A stretch of 64,000 nucleotides of DNA, taken from the NCBI RefSeq assembly GCF_018128225.1, contig NZ_CP072377.1, forward strand, positions 124,001 through 188,000, written 5' to 3'. The stretch comes from Leptotrichia sp. oral taxon 218 (GTDB taxonomy: Bacteria; Fusobacteriota; Fusobacteriia; Fusobacteriales; Leptotrichiaceae). The position numbers and the translations under genes were made by a program. Numbering within the stretch: the first letter of the stretch is position 1; the number at the start of each line of letters is the position of its first letter. Under the pieces are notes generated by a model. That model saw only the letters and a list, made by a program, of their open reading frames with translations. It made no database searches and was not told where the DNA came from. Below are positions 7,502-16,136 of the stretch, piece by piece.

Positions 7502-9403
7502 GTGAGAAAAGTAAAACTTTTAATAATACTTTTTGGTATAGTTCTGAATACGAATATTTTTGGTGCAAAATTAATCTATACTAATGAAAATACAAAAGTA
7601 TCCGATTACGATGTAAAAGAAAATGTTGTAAAATATCAAAAAAATGAGTATAAAAAAGGTCAAACTTACTATGCCATAACTGATAATACAATAGGTTATG
7701 ATAATTGGGAAGAAGAAGTTGGAGGCGAGATGCCACGAACATATCTTCCTAAAAATTGGGAAAAAATAGGAAAACATCCATTAAAAGATCAGGAAGGTGG
7801 TGACCATACAACACTTGTTACGAAAACTTTTCTTGAAACGACAGGACTTGATGCGAGTCAAGTGGTAAACTACGGCGCTGAAAATGAATGGAATATGTTA
7901 GAAGGAATATTTTCATACAGTACAAGTACATCGTATTACTCTCCATATATGCTTACAAGCAATGCGTGGTATTTTGGAAATGTAATAAATGAAACACTTT
8001 TAAATAACTATATGCCAAGAGTTGCAACAACAAACACAGACGACAGAAATTTATTGATAATTGCTCTTCCGAATGCTGTAAAAAAGGAAAATGGATCTGA
8101 TGCTGAAGTACTGCTTAATGATGCGACTGCCAAACTTTCTTTATATAGTGATGAAGTTGCAAAATTATTTAGAAGTCAGAGAATAATGGTAGATGCTGCA
8201 AATTGTTTTGTTTATGGGAAAAAAAATGTGACAAATTCTGTTTTGCTAAATGAAAGTTATAGAGGTAAAAGAATATCAGATTTTTCAAATAGATGTACAA
8301 TGTCGCAAATGAATGATGAAGTTGGAGCAGATGCATTATATGCACGAGGTAATACAGTAGTAGCACTTGGAAATATATATAGCAAAGTAGATGAGTCAAA
8401 TAAATTTGGAACAAGTTTTGCAACACCTAGAACGGCTGGATATGCGGCAATTATTTTGAATAAATTTAAGGGACTGACTTATCATCAGGTTAAAGAAATT
8501 CTTTTGACTACGGCTTATCGTGAAAAAGACAGGCTTGACAATCAGATGGGCTGGGGAATTGTGGATATTAGAAAAGCGCTTAATGGTCCGACAAATTTGA
8601 ATGCGGGGCTGATTGAAGAAAATAAATTTTATACTGGGATGTATGATAAAATTTTTAATAAAGAAAGCAATGATATTTATTTTTGGGCAGAACCTGAAAC
8701 TGACTGGGTCTGGACTAATGATATAGACAGTGGATTAAGTGACAAGCCAAGCGGAACATCAACTTATATTATGGCTTTGGATAAGGATGACAACAGTATA
8801 ACAGGAAAAGTGACAATACAAAATTATTTGTCAAGTGAAGAAAACTTTTACAAGGAAACTAGTAAATATGTGCCAGGACTTAGAAAAGCCGGGAAACATA
8901 AACTGACCATAACCGGAGATTTGCTTTATGGCGGAGAAACTCAAGTTTTGGAAGGGACGCTAAAACTTACTGGAAATATACCTGACAGTACAATAGTTGT
9001 CTATGAAGGGGCTACTCTTGAACTTTGTGGAAATGCAAATAAAGTTGTGCTTGCCAGCGGGAAAATTGAAGCATGTCCAAGCGCTAAATATACACTTGTG
9101 AACGAAGATAGGGAAGATATTGAAGTAAATAAGAAAAAAGTGATTGATATTCCAAAACTTTTTTATTTTACTCAAAGCAACAAAATTGAAACTAATAATT
9201 TTAAAGACTATGATAAATATAATAAGTTTTTAAATAAGCATTATTATCACATAAAAAGCAATTATAATTTTGGAAAAATGCCTAAAGATGAATTTTTTGG
9301 AGGGAAAAATCAAGTTTATGCACATGATTATTCTTATAAATTAACTGGAAAATGGGATTTTACTGATACTTATGAATTTTATAAATATATGAATGAAAAA
9401 TAA
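7502..9403 (+). CDS. Divergent S8 (subtilisin-like) secreted peptidase without beta-barrel
   Basis: A 633-residue protein with a signal peptide (cleavage near FGA, residue 22) and a degenerate subtilase domain. The Ser motif GTSFATPRTAGYAA is clear (Ser305). A likely His is in GGDHTTLVTKTF (His102). A likely Asp is in YAITDNTIGY (Asp61), where DTG would normally stand. The C-terminal third has a beta-strand-rich segment (KLTITGDLLYGGETQVLEGT) like autotransporter passenger repeats. There is no C-terminal translocator barrel and the frame stops cleanly, so it may be a truncated fusolisin-type autotransporter or a secreted form. GTG start with GGAGATAAAA upstream. Confidence 0.75.
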   Translation: MRKVKLLIILFGIVLNTNIFGAKLIYTNENTKVSDYDVKENVVKYQKNEYKKGQTYYAITDNTIGYDNWEEEVGGEMPRTYLPKNWEKIGKHPLKDQEGGDHTTLVTKTFLETTGLDASQVVNYGAENEWNMLEGIFSYSTSTSYYSPYMLTSNAWYFGNVINETLLNNYMPRVATTNTDDRNLLIIALPNAVKKENGSDAEVLLNDATAKLSLYSDEVAKLFRSQRIMVDAANCFVYGKKNVTNSVLLNESYRGKRISDFSNRCTMSQMNDEVGADALYARGNTVVALGNIYSKVDESNKFGTSFATPRTAGYAAIILNKFKGLTYHQVKEILLTTAYREKDRLDNQMGWGIVDIRKALNGPTNLNAGLIEENKFYTGMYDKIFNKESNDIYFWAEPETDWVWTNDIDSGLSDKPSGTSTYIMALDKDDNSITGKVTIQNYLSSEENFYKETSKYVPGLRKAGKHKLTITGDLLYGGETQVLEGTLKLTGNIPDSTIVVYEGATLELCGNANKVVLASGKIEACPSAKYTLVNEDREDIEVNKKKVIDIPKLFYFTQSNKIETNNFKDYDKYNKFLNKHYYHIKSNYNFGKMPKDEFFGGKNQVYAHDYSYKLTGKWDFTDTYEFYKYMNEK

Positions 9404-9483
9404 AATAATAGATTAATAAATTAATACTATTTTTTATAAAAAAGTTTTTATAAAAAAAAAAGATTTATTATAAATTCTAAATT

Positions 9484-9508
9484 AACAAGGGGTTTTTACC
9501 CCTTGCCA
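9484..9508. terminator. GGGG/CCCC hairpin between convergent genes
   Basis: CAAGGGG and CCCCTTG arms flank TTTTTA. It lies between the convergent S8 peptidase and phosphatase genes and belongs to the dispersed hairpin family noted at 641, 45804, 54246 and 60178. A T-run follows only weakly, so termination is inferred. Confidence 0.5.
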
Positions 9509-9516
9509 TAAAATAA

Positions 9517-9972
9517 TTAAATTTCTTCTTTCAATTTTTTCATCAAAGCCTGACAGCCTTTTGTGACATCAGCAAATGTCTGCTCAAAATCCCCTGTAAA
9601 CCAAGGATCGGCAATATCACGGCTTTCATTCGCATATTCCAAAAGTCTTTTAACTTCTCCTGCTTTTCTTCCATTTATAAATGAATTGATATCTTTTATA
9701 TTATTTTCATCCATTCCAATGATATAATCGGAATCCAAATCTGAGTCTTCAAGGGTTCGAGAGTACATTCCAGCAGTTGAAATTCCCTCTTTTTTCAATC
9801 TTTCACGAGTTCCGTGATGAACAGGATTTCCGTGTTCCCAAGAACTTGTTGCCGCAGAGTCAATTATAATTTTATCTTGCAAATTCTCATCTGCAACCAT
9901 TTTTTTAAAGACAGCCTCAGCCATTGGAGAACGGCATATATTTCCAAGGCAGACAAATAATACTTTTTTCAT
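9517..9972 (-). CDS. Low-molecular-weight protein-tyrosine phosphatase
   Basis: A 151-residue cytoplasmic phosphatase that removes phosphate from phosphotyrosine through a cysteine-phosphate intermediate. The P-loop is VCLGNICRSPMAEA (Cys8, Arg14) and the general acid lies in ADPWFTGDF (Asp122). The length matches the family. It is the second minus-strand gene, about 85 bases after the lysozyme-like gene. No tyrosine kinase is encoded nearby, so the substrate is unknown. AGGAGAAAAA precedes the ATG. Confidence 0.95.
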   Translation of the reverse strand: MKKVLFVCLGNICRSPMAEAVFKKMVADENLQDKIIIDSAATSSWEHGNPVHHGTRERLKKEGISTAGMYSRTLEDSDLDSDYIIGMDENNIKDINSFINGRKAGEVKRLLEYANESRDIADPWFTGDFEQTFADVTKGCQALMKKLKEEI

Positions 9973-10057
9973 TTTTTCTCCTTTTGATTTTATTTTTATT
10001 TTTCATAAATTAAATTTTCCGTTTTAAAATCATAAATTTTAAAAATAAAAAATAAAA

Positions 10058-10981
10058 TTAATTGTTGTAGGTTTCGCAACGGTTCAACCAGCCTCTAAGC
10101 CATCTTTGCTCATTTTTAGCGCCAGAATTTTTTACTCTTCTCTCAAGCACAGATTTTGCCGACTGGCTAAATTCTTCAAGTGCCGCTTTTCCAGTTTGAG
10201 AACCCTTCATATTTTCCAAAACTTGCAGCAGTCCCCAGCCTTGTCCATTGTAAGTTTCTGATGGCGAAATTCCCTCACCTTTGAAATTTACATAGTCAAT
10301 TAATGGATATAAGCCATTTGGCGAGTTTGCAACACGGTAAAATTGCTTTTTAACATTTTCTTTATTTTTTGCAACTTTTAACATTTTTTCCAGCGAATCT
10401 TCCAGACGGTTGAAAATAAATTCAATTTGTGTATCCTGCGTGTTGTAAAGAAAATTAATCAGTTCGGTAATTTCTGGATTATTATTTTGTTTTAATTTCA
10501 AAAACTCTTCTCGGCTTTTCCAAGGTGCAAATTTGTTATCTTTAATAATTTTTGGCAATTCAATATTTTTAGATTTATAAAATTCCACAAGTGGCGGAAA
10601 ACTTTCTTCAAATTTACCTTTTTCATTCTTTTTATACCAAATAAAATGTCCTATTCCAAGTGACGGGAAATTCTCTCCGCTATTCCAAACAACCAAGTCA
10701 TTCTTTTTCCCAGCGGCTTCATTTTGAAAAATTCTTTTAGCCACACGGTTAAGTTCTTCTTTTGAAATCGACAATTTTGGTCTTTCACTTAAATTTTGAG
10801 AGTTTTTATTTTTATCTTCATTAATATTAATATTTTTAGTTATATTTTTATTTTGATTTAAGTTATCTGCCTTTTTAATAACTTTTTTCACATTTTCATT
10901 TTTTGCTTTTGGCGATTTTTTAAAAAATCCAAAAGATGTCAAGGAAGCTATTAGTGCTCCAAGTAAAATAACAGTTTTCAT
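10058..10981 (-). CDS. Secreted lysozyme-like protein of unknown activity
   Basis: A 307-residue protein with an N-terminal signal segment (MKTVILLGALIASLTSFGFF), a Lys/Asn-rich linker to about residue 85, and one globular domain. The domain holds IFQNEAAGKKNDLVVWNSGE and SLGIGHFIWY. The spacing of Glu before a G-x-GH strand recalls GH24-type lysozymes, so muralytic activity is a reasonable inference, not a firm call. Trp and Asn residues near the end (RWLRGWLNRCETYNN) look conserved. The start has AAGGAGG at a good distance. Confidence 0.55.
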   Translation of the reverse strand: MKTVILLGALIASLTSFGFFKKSPKAKNENVKKVIKKADNLNQNKNITKNININEDKNKNSQNLSERPKLSISKEELNRVAKRIFQNEAAGKKNDLVVWNSGENFPSLGIGHFIWYKKNEKGKFEESFPPLVEFYKSKNIELPKIIKDNKFAPWKSREEFLKLKQNNNPEITELINFLYNTQDTQIEFIFNRLEDSLEKMLKVAKNKENVKKQFYRVANSPNGLYPLIDYVNFKGEGISPSETYNGQGWGLLQVLENMKGSQTGKAALEEFSQSAKSVLERRVKNSGAKNEQRWLRGWLNRCETYNN

Positions 10982-11137
10982 GAAATTCCTCCTTTTTTAG
11001 TAATTTTATCATATTTTCAGGATTTTATAAAGTGAAAAAATTATGAAACTTAATTCAATTAATTTTACAAATGACTTCAAATTTCTAAATTTTTGTGATA
11101 TTATTTTGATAAGAAAAAAGATTAAAAGGAGAAAAAA

Positions 11138-11617
11138 ATGGAAAGAATAGCAAGTTTTACAGTAGATCATAAAAAATTAAATAGAGGAATTTATGTATCA
11201 AGAATTGACGAAATTAACGGAAATTACATCACAACTTTTGATGTGAGAATGAAGCTGCCAAATAGAGAACCAGTTATAAATATTGCAGAACTTCATACAA
11301 TCGAACATTTAGGAGCAACATTTTTAAGAAATCATCCAACTTGGAAAGATGAAGTTGTATATTTTGGACCAATGGGTTGCAGAACAGGATTTTATGTAAT
11401 TTTGAAAGGAAAATTAGAATCAAAGGACATCATTGACTTAATGAAAGAACTTTACAAATTTATGGCAGAATTTAAAGGCGAAATCCCAGGAGCAACTGCA
11501 ATTGAATGTGGAAACTATTTAGATCAAAACTTGGCAATGGCTAATTTTGAGTCGAAAAAATTTTTGGAAGAAACTTTGGAGAATTTGACGGAAGCGAATT
11601 TGGTTTATCCTAGATAG
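11138..11617 (+). CDS. luxS: S-ribosylhomocysteine lyase (autoinducer-2 synthase)
   Basis: A 159-residue metalloenzyme that cleaves S-ribosylhomocysteine into homocysteine and the AI-2 precursor DPD in the activated methyl cycle. The metal ligands are His53 and His57 in ELHTIEH plus Cys124 in AIECGNY. Catalytic Cys81 lies in GPMGCRTGFY. Length and motifs are standard. It stands alone downstream of a divergent gene. The homocysteine it releases can feed the MetE enzymes encoded near 55.6-59.1 kb. Confidence 0.97.
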   Translation: MERIASFTVDHKKLNRGIYVSRIDEINGNYITTFDVRMKLPNREPVINIAELHTIEHLGATFLRNHPTWKDEVVYFGPMGCRTGFYVILKGKLESKDIIDLMKELYKFMAEFKGEIPGATAIECGNYLDQNLAMANFESKKFLEETLENLTEANLVYPR

Positions 11618-11668
11618 AAAATATTATGAGCATCTTTAAGAAGTATTTAAAAATAAGGTGGTAAAAGG

Positions 11669-13096
11669 ATGGAAGAACTAAATACATTTGAAAAAACTTT
11701 ACCAGATAAATTGGATTTTCTAATTAAATTGAAGCAATTCGTGAGTTTAGAAAAAAATAGTTTGGAAAAAATTAGTTTAGCAGTTATTTTTTTAGAATTA
11801 ATGCAGAAAAATGGAAAAAGTGCAGAAATAAAAAAGATTAATGGACTTGAATATGTTTATGAAAATTTAACAGGATATTATTTTTTAGTTAGCTCAAAAA
11901 AATCAGGAAATTGTTATGATTATATTATAAAAATTTTTCATGAAAAGTTATTTCCAAATGGAGTAATTGATAAAATAATAGGAGATTATTTTTCTTTTGA
12001 TAGTATAAAAGAAAGAGCAGAATATTTGTTAAGTAGATGGATAAAAATTGGGAAATTAGATTTTTATGTTTCATTACTGGATTTTGAAAATATAAATTTA
12101 AAAATGGAAAAATTGAAAGTTGAAAATAAATGGAAATTAATTATATATGAAAATATAAAAACTTCATACATTAAAGATTATTATTTGGATACAGAAGAAG
12201 CACTGTATTGTGATATTTTTTTGGAAAAATTAAAAATAGAACCTTTGTATGATAAAATTCAATATAATGAATTTTTGAAAAATATATCTCCTTTATTGAA
12301 AAAGGAATTATTAGATATAGCTGAAAATTATGAAATTGAAATATTAGTTGATAAATATCCAATTACAAATAATAAAATGCAATTTTTAGATGATGAAATG
12401 GATATTTATATTACTAAAAATGATTCAAATATGCATCCTTTGGAAAGTTATCCTGAAATATATTTTAGAGATACAGTGAATTCTTGGAAAAAATGTGAGT
12501 TTATGAAAAGCCGAAAGCAAAAAATATTTATTCTAAATATAGAGCTTAGTGATGAAAAATGGGAAAAATTGCCAGAATTTAGGATAATGCCTAAAATAGA
12601 GCATAAAAATGTATTCCCACCTGTTTTTAAAAAAATAGAAAATAATATTTTCGATATAGTTTATATTCCTAGAGAATGTGATGATGATGACCTTGGATTT
12701 AGTATATCAGAAGAATTATTAAAGAAAATGATAGGATTGGGTTATGATGTTGAAATTATAAGTAATAAGGATAGGTTTTTTAATACGCATTCACCATATA
12801 AACTAAAAACGGAAAAAGATATTTTATGGGTTTATGATTATGAAAATAATTGGTATATATTGCCGCTACTGGATTTTGATACATTAGAACGAAAAGTTAT
12901 AGATGGAGAAGTTATAACATACACGACTACCTCTGTACAAGTATATCATGAAAAATATTGTCCAGACGGGAAGTTGTATTTTCAAAAATCAGAGATAAAA
13001 GATTATGGGATAAGCGATGCAATTCATTTGGGATTTGGTGAGTGGGTTGTTAATGAATATCAAAAGCTGATTGAAAGTTATAAAAGTAAAATTTAA
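11669..13096 (+). CDS. Hypothetical protein, 475 residues
   Basis: I do not recognise this gene. It encodes a soluble, charged protein with no signal peptide or membrane segment. The C-terminal third contains ILWVYDYENNWYILPLLDF and a repeated aromatic pattern. It begins 51 bases after luxS with GGTGGTAAAAGG upstream and is followed 25 bases later by another unknown gene, so the two are likely co-expressed. The block of unknown genes between luxS and tatD is more A/T rich than the flanking housekeeping genes, which fits accessory DNA. Confidence 0.6.
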   Translation: MEELNTFEKTLPDKLDFLIKLKQFVSLEKNSLEKISLAVIFLELMQKNGKSAEIKKINGLEYVYENLTGYYFLVSSKKSGNCYDYIIKIFHEKLFPNGVIDKIIGDYFSFDSIKERAEYLLSRWIKIGKLDFYVSLLDFENINLKMEKLKVENKWKLIIYENIKTSYIKDYYLDTEEALYCDIFLEKLKIEPLYDKIQYNEFLKNISPLLKKELLDIAENYEIEILVDKYPITNNKMQFLDDEMDIYITKNDSNMHPLESYPEIYFRDTVNSWKKCEFMKSRKQKIFILNIELSDEKWEKLPEFRIMPKIEHKNVFPPVFKKIENNIFDIVYIPRECDDDDLGFSISEELLKKMIGLGYDVEIISNKDRFFNTHSPYKLKTEKDILWVYDYENNWYILPLLDFDTLERKVIDGEVITYTTTSVQVYHEKYCPDGKLYFQKSEIKDYGISDAIHLGFGEWVVNEYQKLIESYKSKI

Positions 13097-13121
13097 GTAT
13101 CTAAATTAACAAGGAGGAAAA

Positions 13122-13664
13122 ATGCCTTACATTTTAAAAGAAGAAAATATCGAAGAATTTTTGAGAAAATCAGAAATGGATGAATTTGAAGAAGAGGATT
13201 TTGGAGAATTTTATCCCGATGATTATAAAATGGTTGATAAAAGTGGAATGTTTGAGGATTTTAGGTTTAAATTAGTTGTTTTGGAAAGTTTACTTGGGAA
13301 AAATGCGAGTTTTGTTGATGAATTTAAAGAATTTACTGAAAAATTAGAAGAAAAATATGATGATTATGTTTTTGAAATTGGAAATTTTATTAATCCTGTT
13401 ATAATTGAACCAATTTTGAAATTTTTAGAAAATGTAAAATTGACAGAAGAAGATTTAGAAAAAGTAGATGAAATTTGTATTGGTGGTGGACTTGAAATTT
13501 ATGGTATTCTTTGTCCAAATTGGGATGGAGAAGATGAATTATTTGAAATAAAAAGTGTAAAAGGATTTGAAAAATTGAAAAATTTGAAAAAAGTAATTTT
13601 TATCTCTTGTTGTGATGAGGAATTGCTAGATGAATTTAGAGAAAGTGGAATTGAAGTTGAATAA
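13122..13664 (+). CDS. Hypothetical acidic protein (DUF6892-like end)
   Basis: A 180-residue, strongly acidic cytoplasmic protein. The C-terminal half reads GGGLEIYGILCPNWDGED followed by a leucine-rich KGFEKLKNLKKVIFIS pattern, which recalls DUF6892-type proteins; that assignment is tentative. Such small acidic proteins are often immunity or partner proteins, but no toxin is visible next to it. AAGGAGG precedes the ATG. It probably forms an operon with the preceding unknown gene. Confidence 0.55.
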   Translation: MPYILKEENIEEFLRKSEMDEFEEEDFGEFYPDDYKMVDKSGMFEDFRFKLVVLESLLGKNASFVDEFKEFTEKLEEKYDDYVFEIGNFINPVIIEPILKFLENVKLTEEDLEKVDEICIGGGLEIYGILCPNWDGEDELFEIKSVKGFEKLKNLKKVIFISCCDEELLDEFRESGIEVE

Positions 13665-13729
13665 AATTAAATTTAAAAGTTATAATTTTTTAGATTTTTT
13701 CAAAAAATTTAAAATAGAAAAGGAGATTT

Positions 13730-14410
13730 ATGAAAAAAATATTGATTTTATTTTTAGTTGTTTTTTCATTAAATTTTTCATTTGAATTAAAAAAAGAAAA
13801 TTTAAAAATTGTAAAAAATAAGAGTTTAAAAATATCGGAAGAAGAAATGAAAAATCAAAGTGAAAAAATTGTTGAAATTTTTGATAAAGAAATTTCAGAT
13901 AGGATAGAAAGTAAAAATAAGGGTATAGGATATTCGGAAAATACTAATTTGGAAACTGGTGAAAAAAATTTTAAAGTGAATGTACCTAATGTTTTGATGA
14001 ATAACAAAGTTTATGAAAAAACAATTTATAAAATTGAAAAAATTAATTTTATTTCAAAAAATAAAGTAGAAATAATTTATACAGAAAAATTACCGAATAT
14101 TTTTAAAATTATGTTTTCTGAAGAATTTAATAAAATGCTAGAAGATAAAGTTTCGAAAGAATTGGGATATAAATTGGATAAAGAAAAAATTCAAAAATTA
14201 TCCGATGAAGAAAGACTGAAAGCAAATGTAATAATTTTATCTGAATCTCAAAATGAAATGCTAAAAAGATTGGATAATAACCAATTTGAATATATGAATG
14301 AAAAAACGAAAATGATTTTGGAAAGAAAGAAAAAAGAATGGGAATATAAAAATGAAGAAACATTAGAAAATGATATTTTTGATTCTTTGTTTGAAAATTT
14401 TGGAAAATAA
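13730..14410 (+). CDS. Small secreted protein, paralogue family member 1
   Basis: A 226-residue protein with a signal peptide (MKKILILFLVVFSLNFSF) and a charged, helix-prone mature part with no recognised domain. The mature start (LKKENLKIVKNKSLKISEEE) and overall plan resemble the next gene and a gene at 47761-48453, so I treat them as a paralogous exported family. Only 30 bases separate it from the next member. Function unknown. Confidence 0.6.
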   Translation: MKKILILFLVVFSLNFSFELKKENLKIVKNKSLKISEEEMKNQSEKIVEIFDKEISDRIESKNKGIGYSENTNLETGEKNFKVNVPNVLMNNKVYEKTIYKIEKINFISKNKVEIIYTEKLPNIFKIMFSEEFNKMLEDKVSKELGYKLDKEKIQKLSDEERLKANVIILSESQNEMLKRLDNNQFEYMNEKTKMILERKKKEWEYKNEETLENDIFDSLFENFGK

Positions 14411-14440
14411 TTTGAATAAATGAGGATGAGGTATGAGTAA

Positions 14441-15046
14441 ATGAAGAAGATGTTAATGTTATTTTTACTAACAGCAAGTCTTGGATTTTCAGAAAATTAC
14501 AAGGTTGAAGTTAAGCCTAATGTGAAAATTCAGCAGTCAGAAATTGAAAAGAACAATTTGGAAATTGAAAAAGTTTTTTTGGAAAATACAAAACGAGATA
14601 CTCTTGAAGGAATAAAAGAGGTTGACAATCAGATTGCAGAACAAAAAGATGAATTAGGAGCAAGATTTTTTGGCGAAATTTTGAAAGAATATATGAGAAA
14701 TATGGAATATCGTATTAAGGAGATAAATTATAATTCTAGTTCAAGTGCAGATTTAAAATTTGTTTTAAAAGCACCTAAATTAAATTTTAACTCTCTTTTG
14801 GAAGTTGAAGACCAAGAAAAAATAAATAAAACATTTGAGCAAAAAACTGGAAAATCAATAAAATATTTGTCAAATGTTTCAGGGGAAGATTTTCAAAAGA
14901 AATGGATGCCAACTTTGATAGATATAATATCAAAAACGGTTTCAGATAAAATTAAGGATATAAAAGAATTTGATGAAAAAGAAGGAACTGTTGAAGCGAC
15001 AAAAATTAATGGAAAATGGAATATTATAATGAATAATTTAAAATAG
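14441..15046 (+). CDS. Small secreted protein, paralogue family member 2
   Basis: A 201-residue protein with a short signal peptide ending near GFSEN. The mature start YKVEVKPNVKIQQSEIEKNN closely matches YQVEVEPAVKLNQSVLSDYN of the gene at 47761. Both have a central amphipathic region and end in a K.NGKW.I strand. ATG at 14441 follows a GAGGATGAGG stretch. No enzymatic motif is visible. It is likely a periplasmic or outer-membrane-associated protein. Confidence 0.6.
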   Translation: MKKMLMLFLLTASLGFSENYKVEVKPNVKIQQSEIEKNNLEIEKVFLENTKRDTLEGIKEVDNQIAEQKDELGARFFGEILKEYMRNMEYRIKEINYNSSSSADLKFVLKAPKLNFNSLLEVEDQEKINKTFEQKTGKSIKYLSNVSGEDFQKKWMPTLIDIISKTVSDKIKDIKEFDEKEGTVEATKINGKWNIIMNNLK

Positions 15047-15124
15047 AAAATTTTAGAAAATTAATAAGATTGGAATTTTTTAACATAAAAATTAAAAATT
15101 TTTTGTAACAAAGGAAGGATTGAA

Positions 15125-15889
15125 ATGGCAAAAATAATAGACACACATACACACATTTACGACGAGCAATTTGCAGAAGATTTTGATGAAGTTGTGGAAC
15201 GGATTGAGGAGCAATTGGAAAGTGCTGTTGTTATTGGGTGTGATTTGGAAACTTCGCTTACGAGTGTGGCTCTTGCGAATAAATATCCGTTTATTTATGC
15301 GGTGATTGGAGTTCATCCTGTGGATATTAAGAAGTATAATGATGAAGTGGAAAAAGAGTTGGAGCGATTGGCTTTGAATGAGGAAAAGGTTGTTGCGATT
15401 GGGGAAATCGGACTGGATTATCACTGGATGGAAGATCCGAAGGATGTTCAGATTGCTGGATTTAGAAAGCAGATGGAACTTGCTGAAAGAGTGAAAAAGC
15501 CTGTTGTGATTCATACGAGGGAAGCGTTGCAGGATACGATTAATGTTTTGAAGGAATATCCGAATGTTGGTGGGATTTTGCATTGTTATCCAGGATCGCT
15601 TGAGGCGGCAAAACCACTTTTAGATAGATATTATATCGGAATTGGCGGAACTTTGACATTCAAGAATAATAAAAAGACGAAAGAACTTGTGAGAGAACTT
15701 CCTTTGGAAAAGATTGTCCTAGAAACAGATTGTCCATATTTGACGCCAGTTCCTTTTAGAGGGAAAAGAAATGAGCCGATTTATACAAAATATGTGGCAC
15801 AAGAAATTGCTAGAATTAAGGAAATTTCAGTGGAAGAAGTTATAAGAGTAACTACGGAAAATGCGAAGAAAATTTATGGGATAAAATAA
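15125..15889 (+). CDS. tatD: TatD-family metal-dependent deoxyribonuclease
   Basis: A 254-residue TIM-barrel hydrolase of the TatD/YcfH family, acting on DNA ends and on D-aminoacyl or other substrates in different homologues. Metal ligands are seen in IDTHTHIYD (His8, His10), GEIGLDYHW (Glu), VIHTRE (His), ILHCYPGS (His) and ETDCPYL (Asp). The full-length family pattern is present. GGAAGG precedes the ATG. The gene appears to be monocistronic. Confidence 0.93.
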   Translation: MAKIIDTHTHIYDEQFAEDFDEVVERIEEQLESAVVIGCDLETSLTSVALANKYPFIYAVIGVHPVDIKKYNDEVEKELERLALNEEKVVAIGEIGLDYHWMEDPKDVQIAGFRKQMELAERVKKPVVIHTREALQDTINVLKEYPNVGGILHCYPGSLEAAKPLLDRYYIGIGGTLTFKNNKKTKELVRELPLEKIVLETDCPYLTPVPFRGKRNEPIYTKYVAQEIARIKEISVEEVIRVTTENAKKIYGIK

Positions 15890-16136
15890 ATATAAAAAAA
15901 ATCGAATATAAAAAAATATATTCTGATTAATCAAATAAAAAACTAATATTTATATGTTAGTATTGAATGTTAGTAATGAACTTATTCAATAATTTTATTT
16001 TTTTATAAAATTTTTTCTAAAGTGAATTTTAAAAGTTATAAAAAGTTATAAAAAAATTGCAAAAATTTGTAAAAAATATAAAAAATATAAAATAAGTTTA
16101 CTAAAAGTAAAAATTGAAAAGAGGAAAATTAAAAGA

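Noticed and set aside
14127-14477. Minus-strand 116-codon frame
   Set aside because: It is antisense to two signal-peptide genes with good ribosome sites and shows only low-complexity composition.
15092-15583. Minus-strand 163-codon frame opposite tatD
   Set aside because: It is antisense to a well-recognised gene and has no ribosome site or family features.
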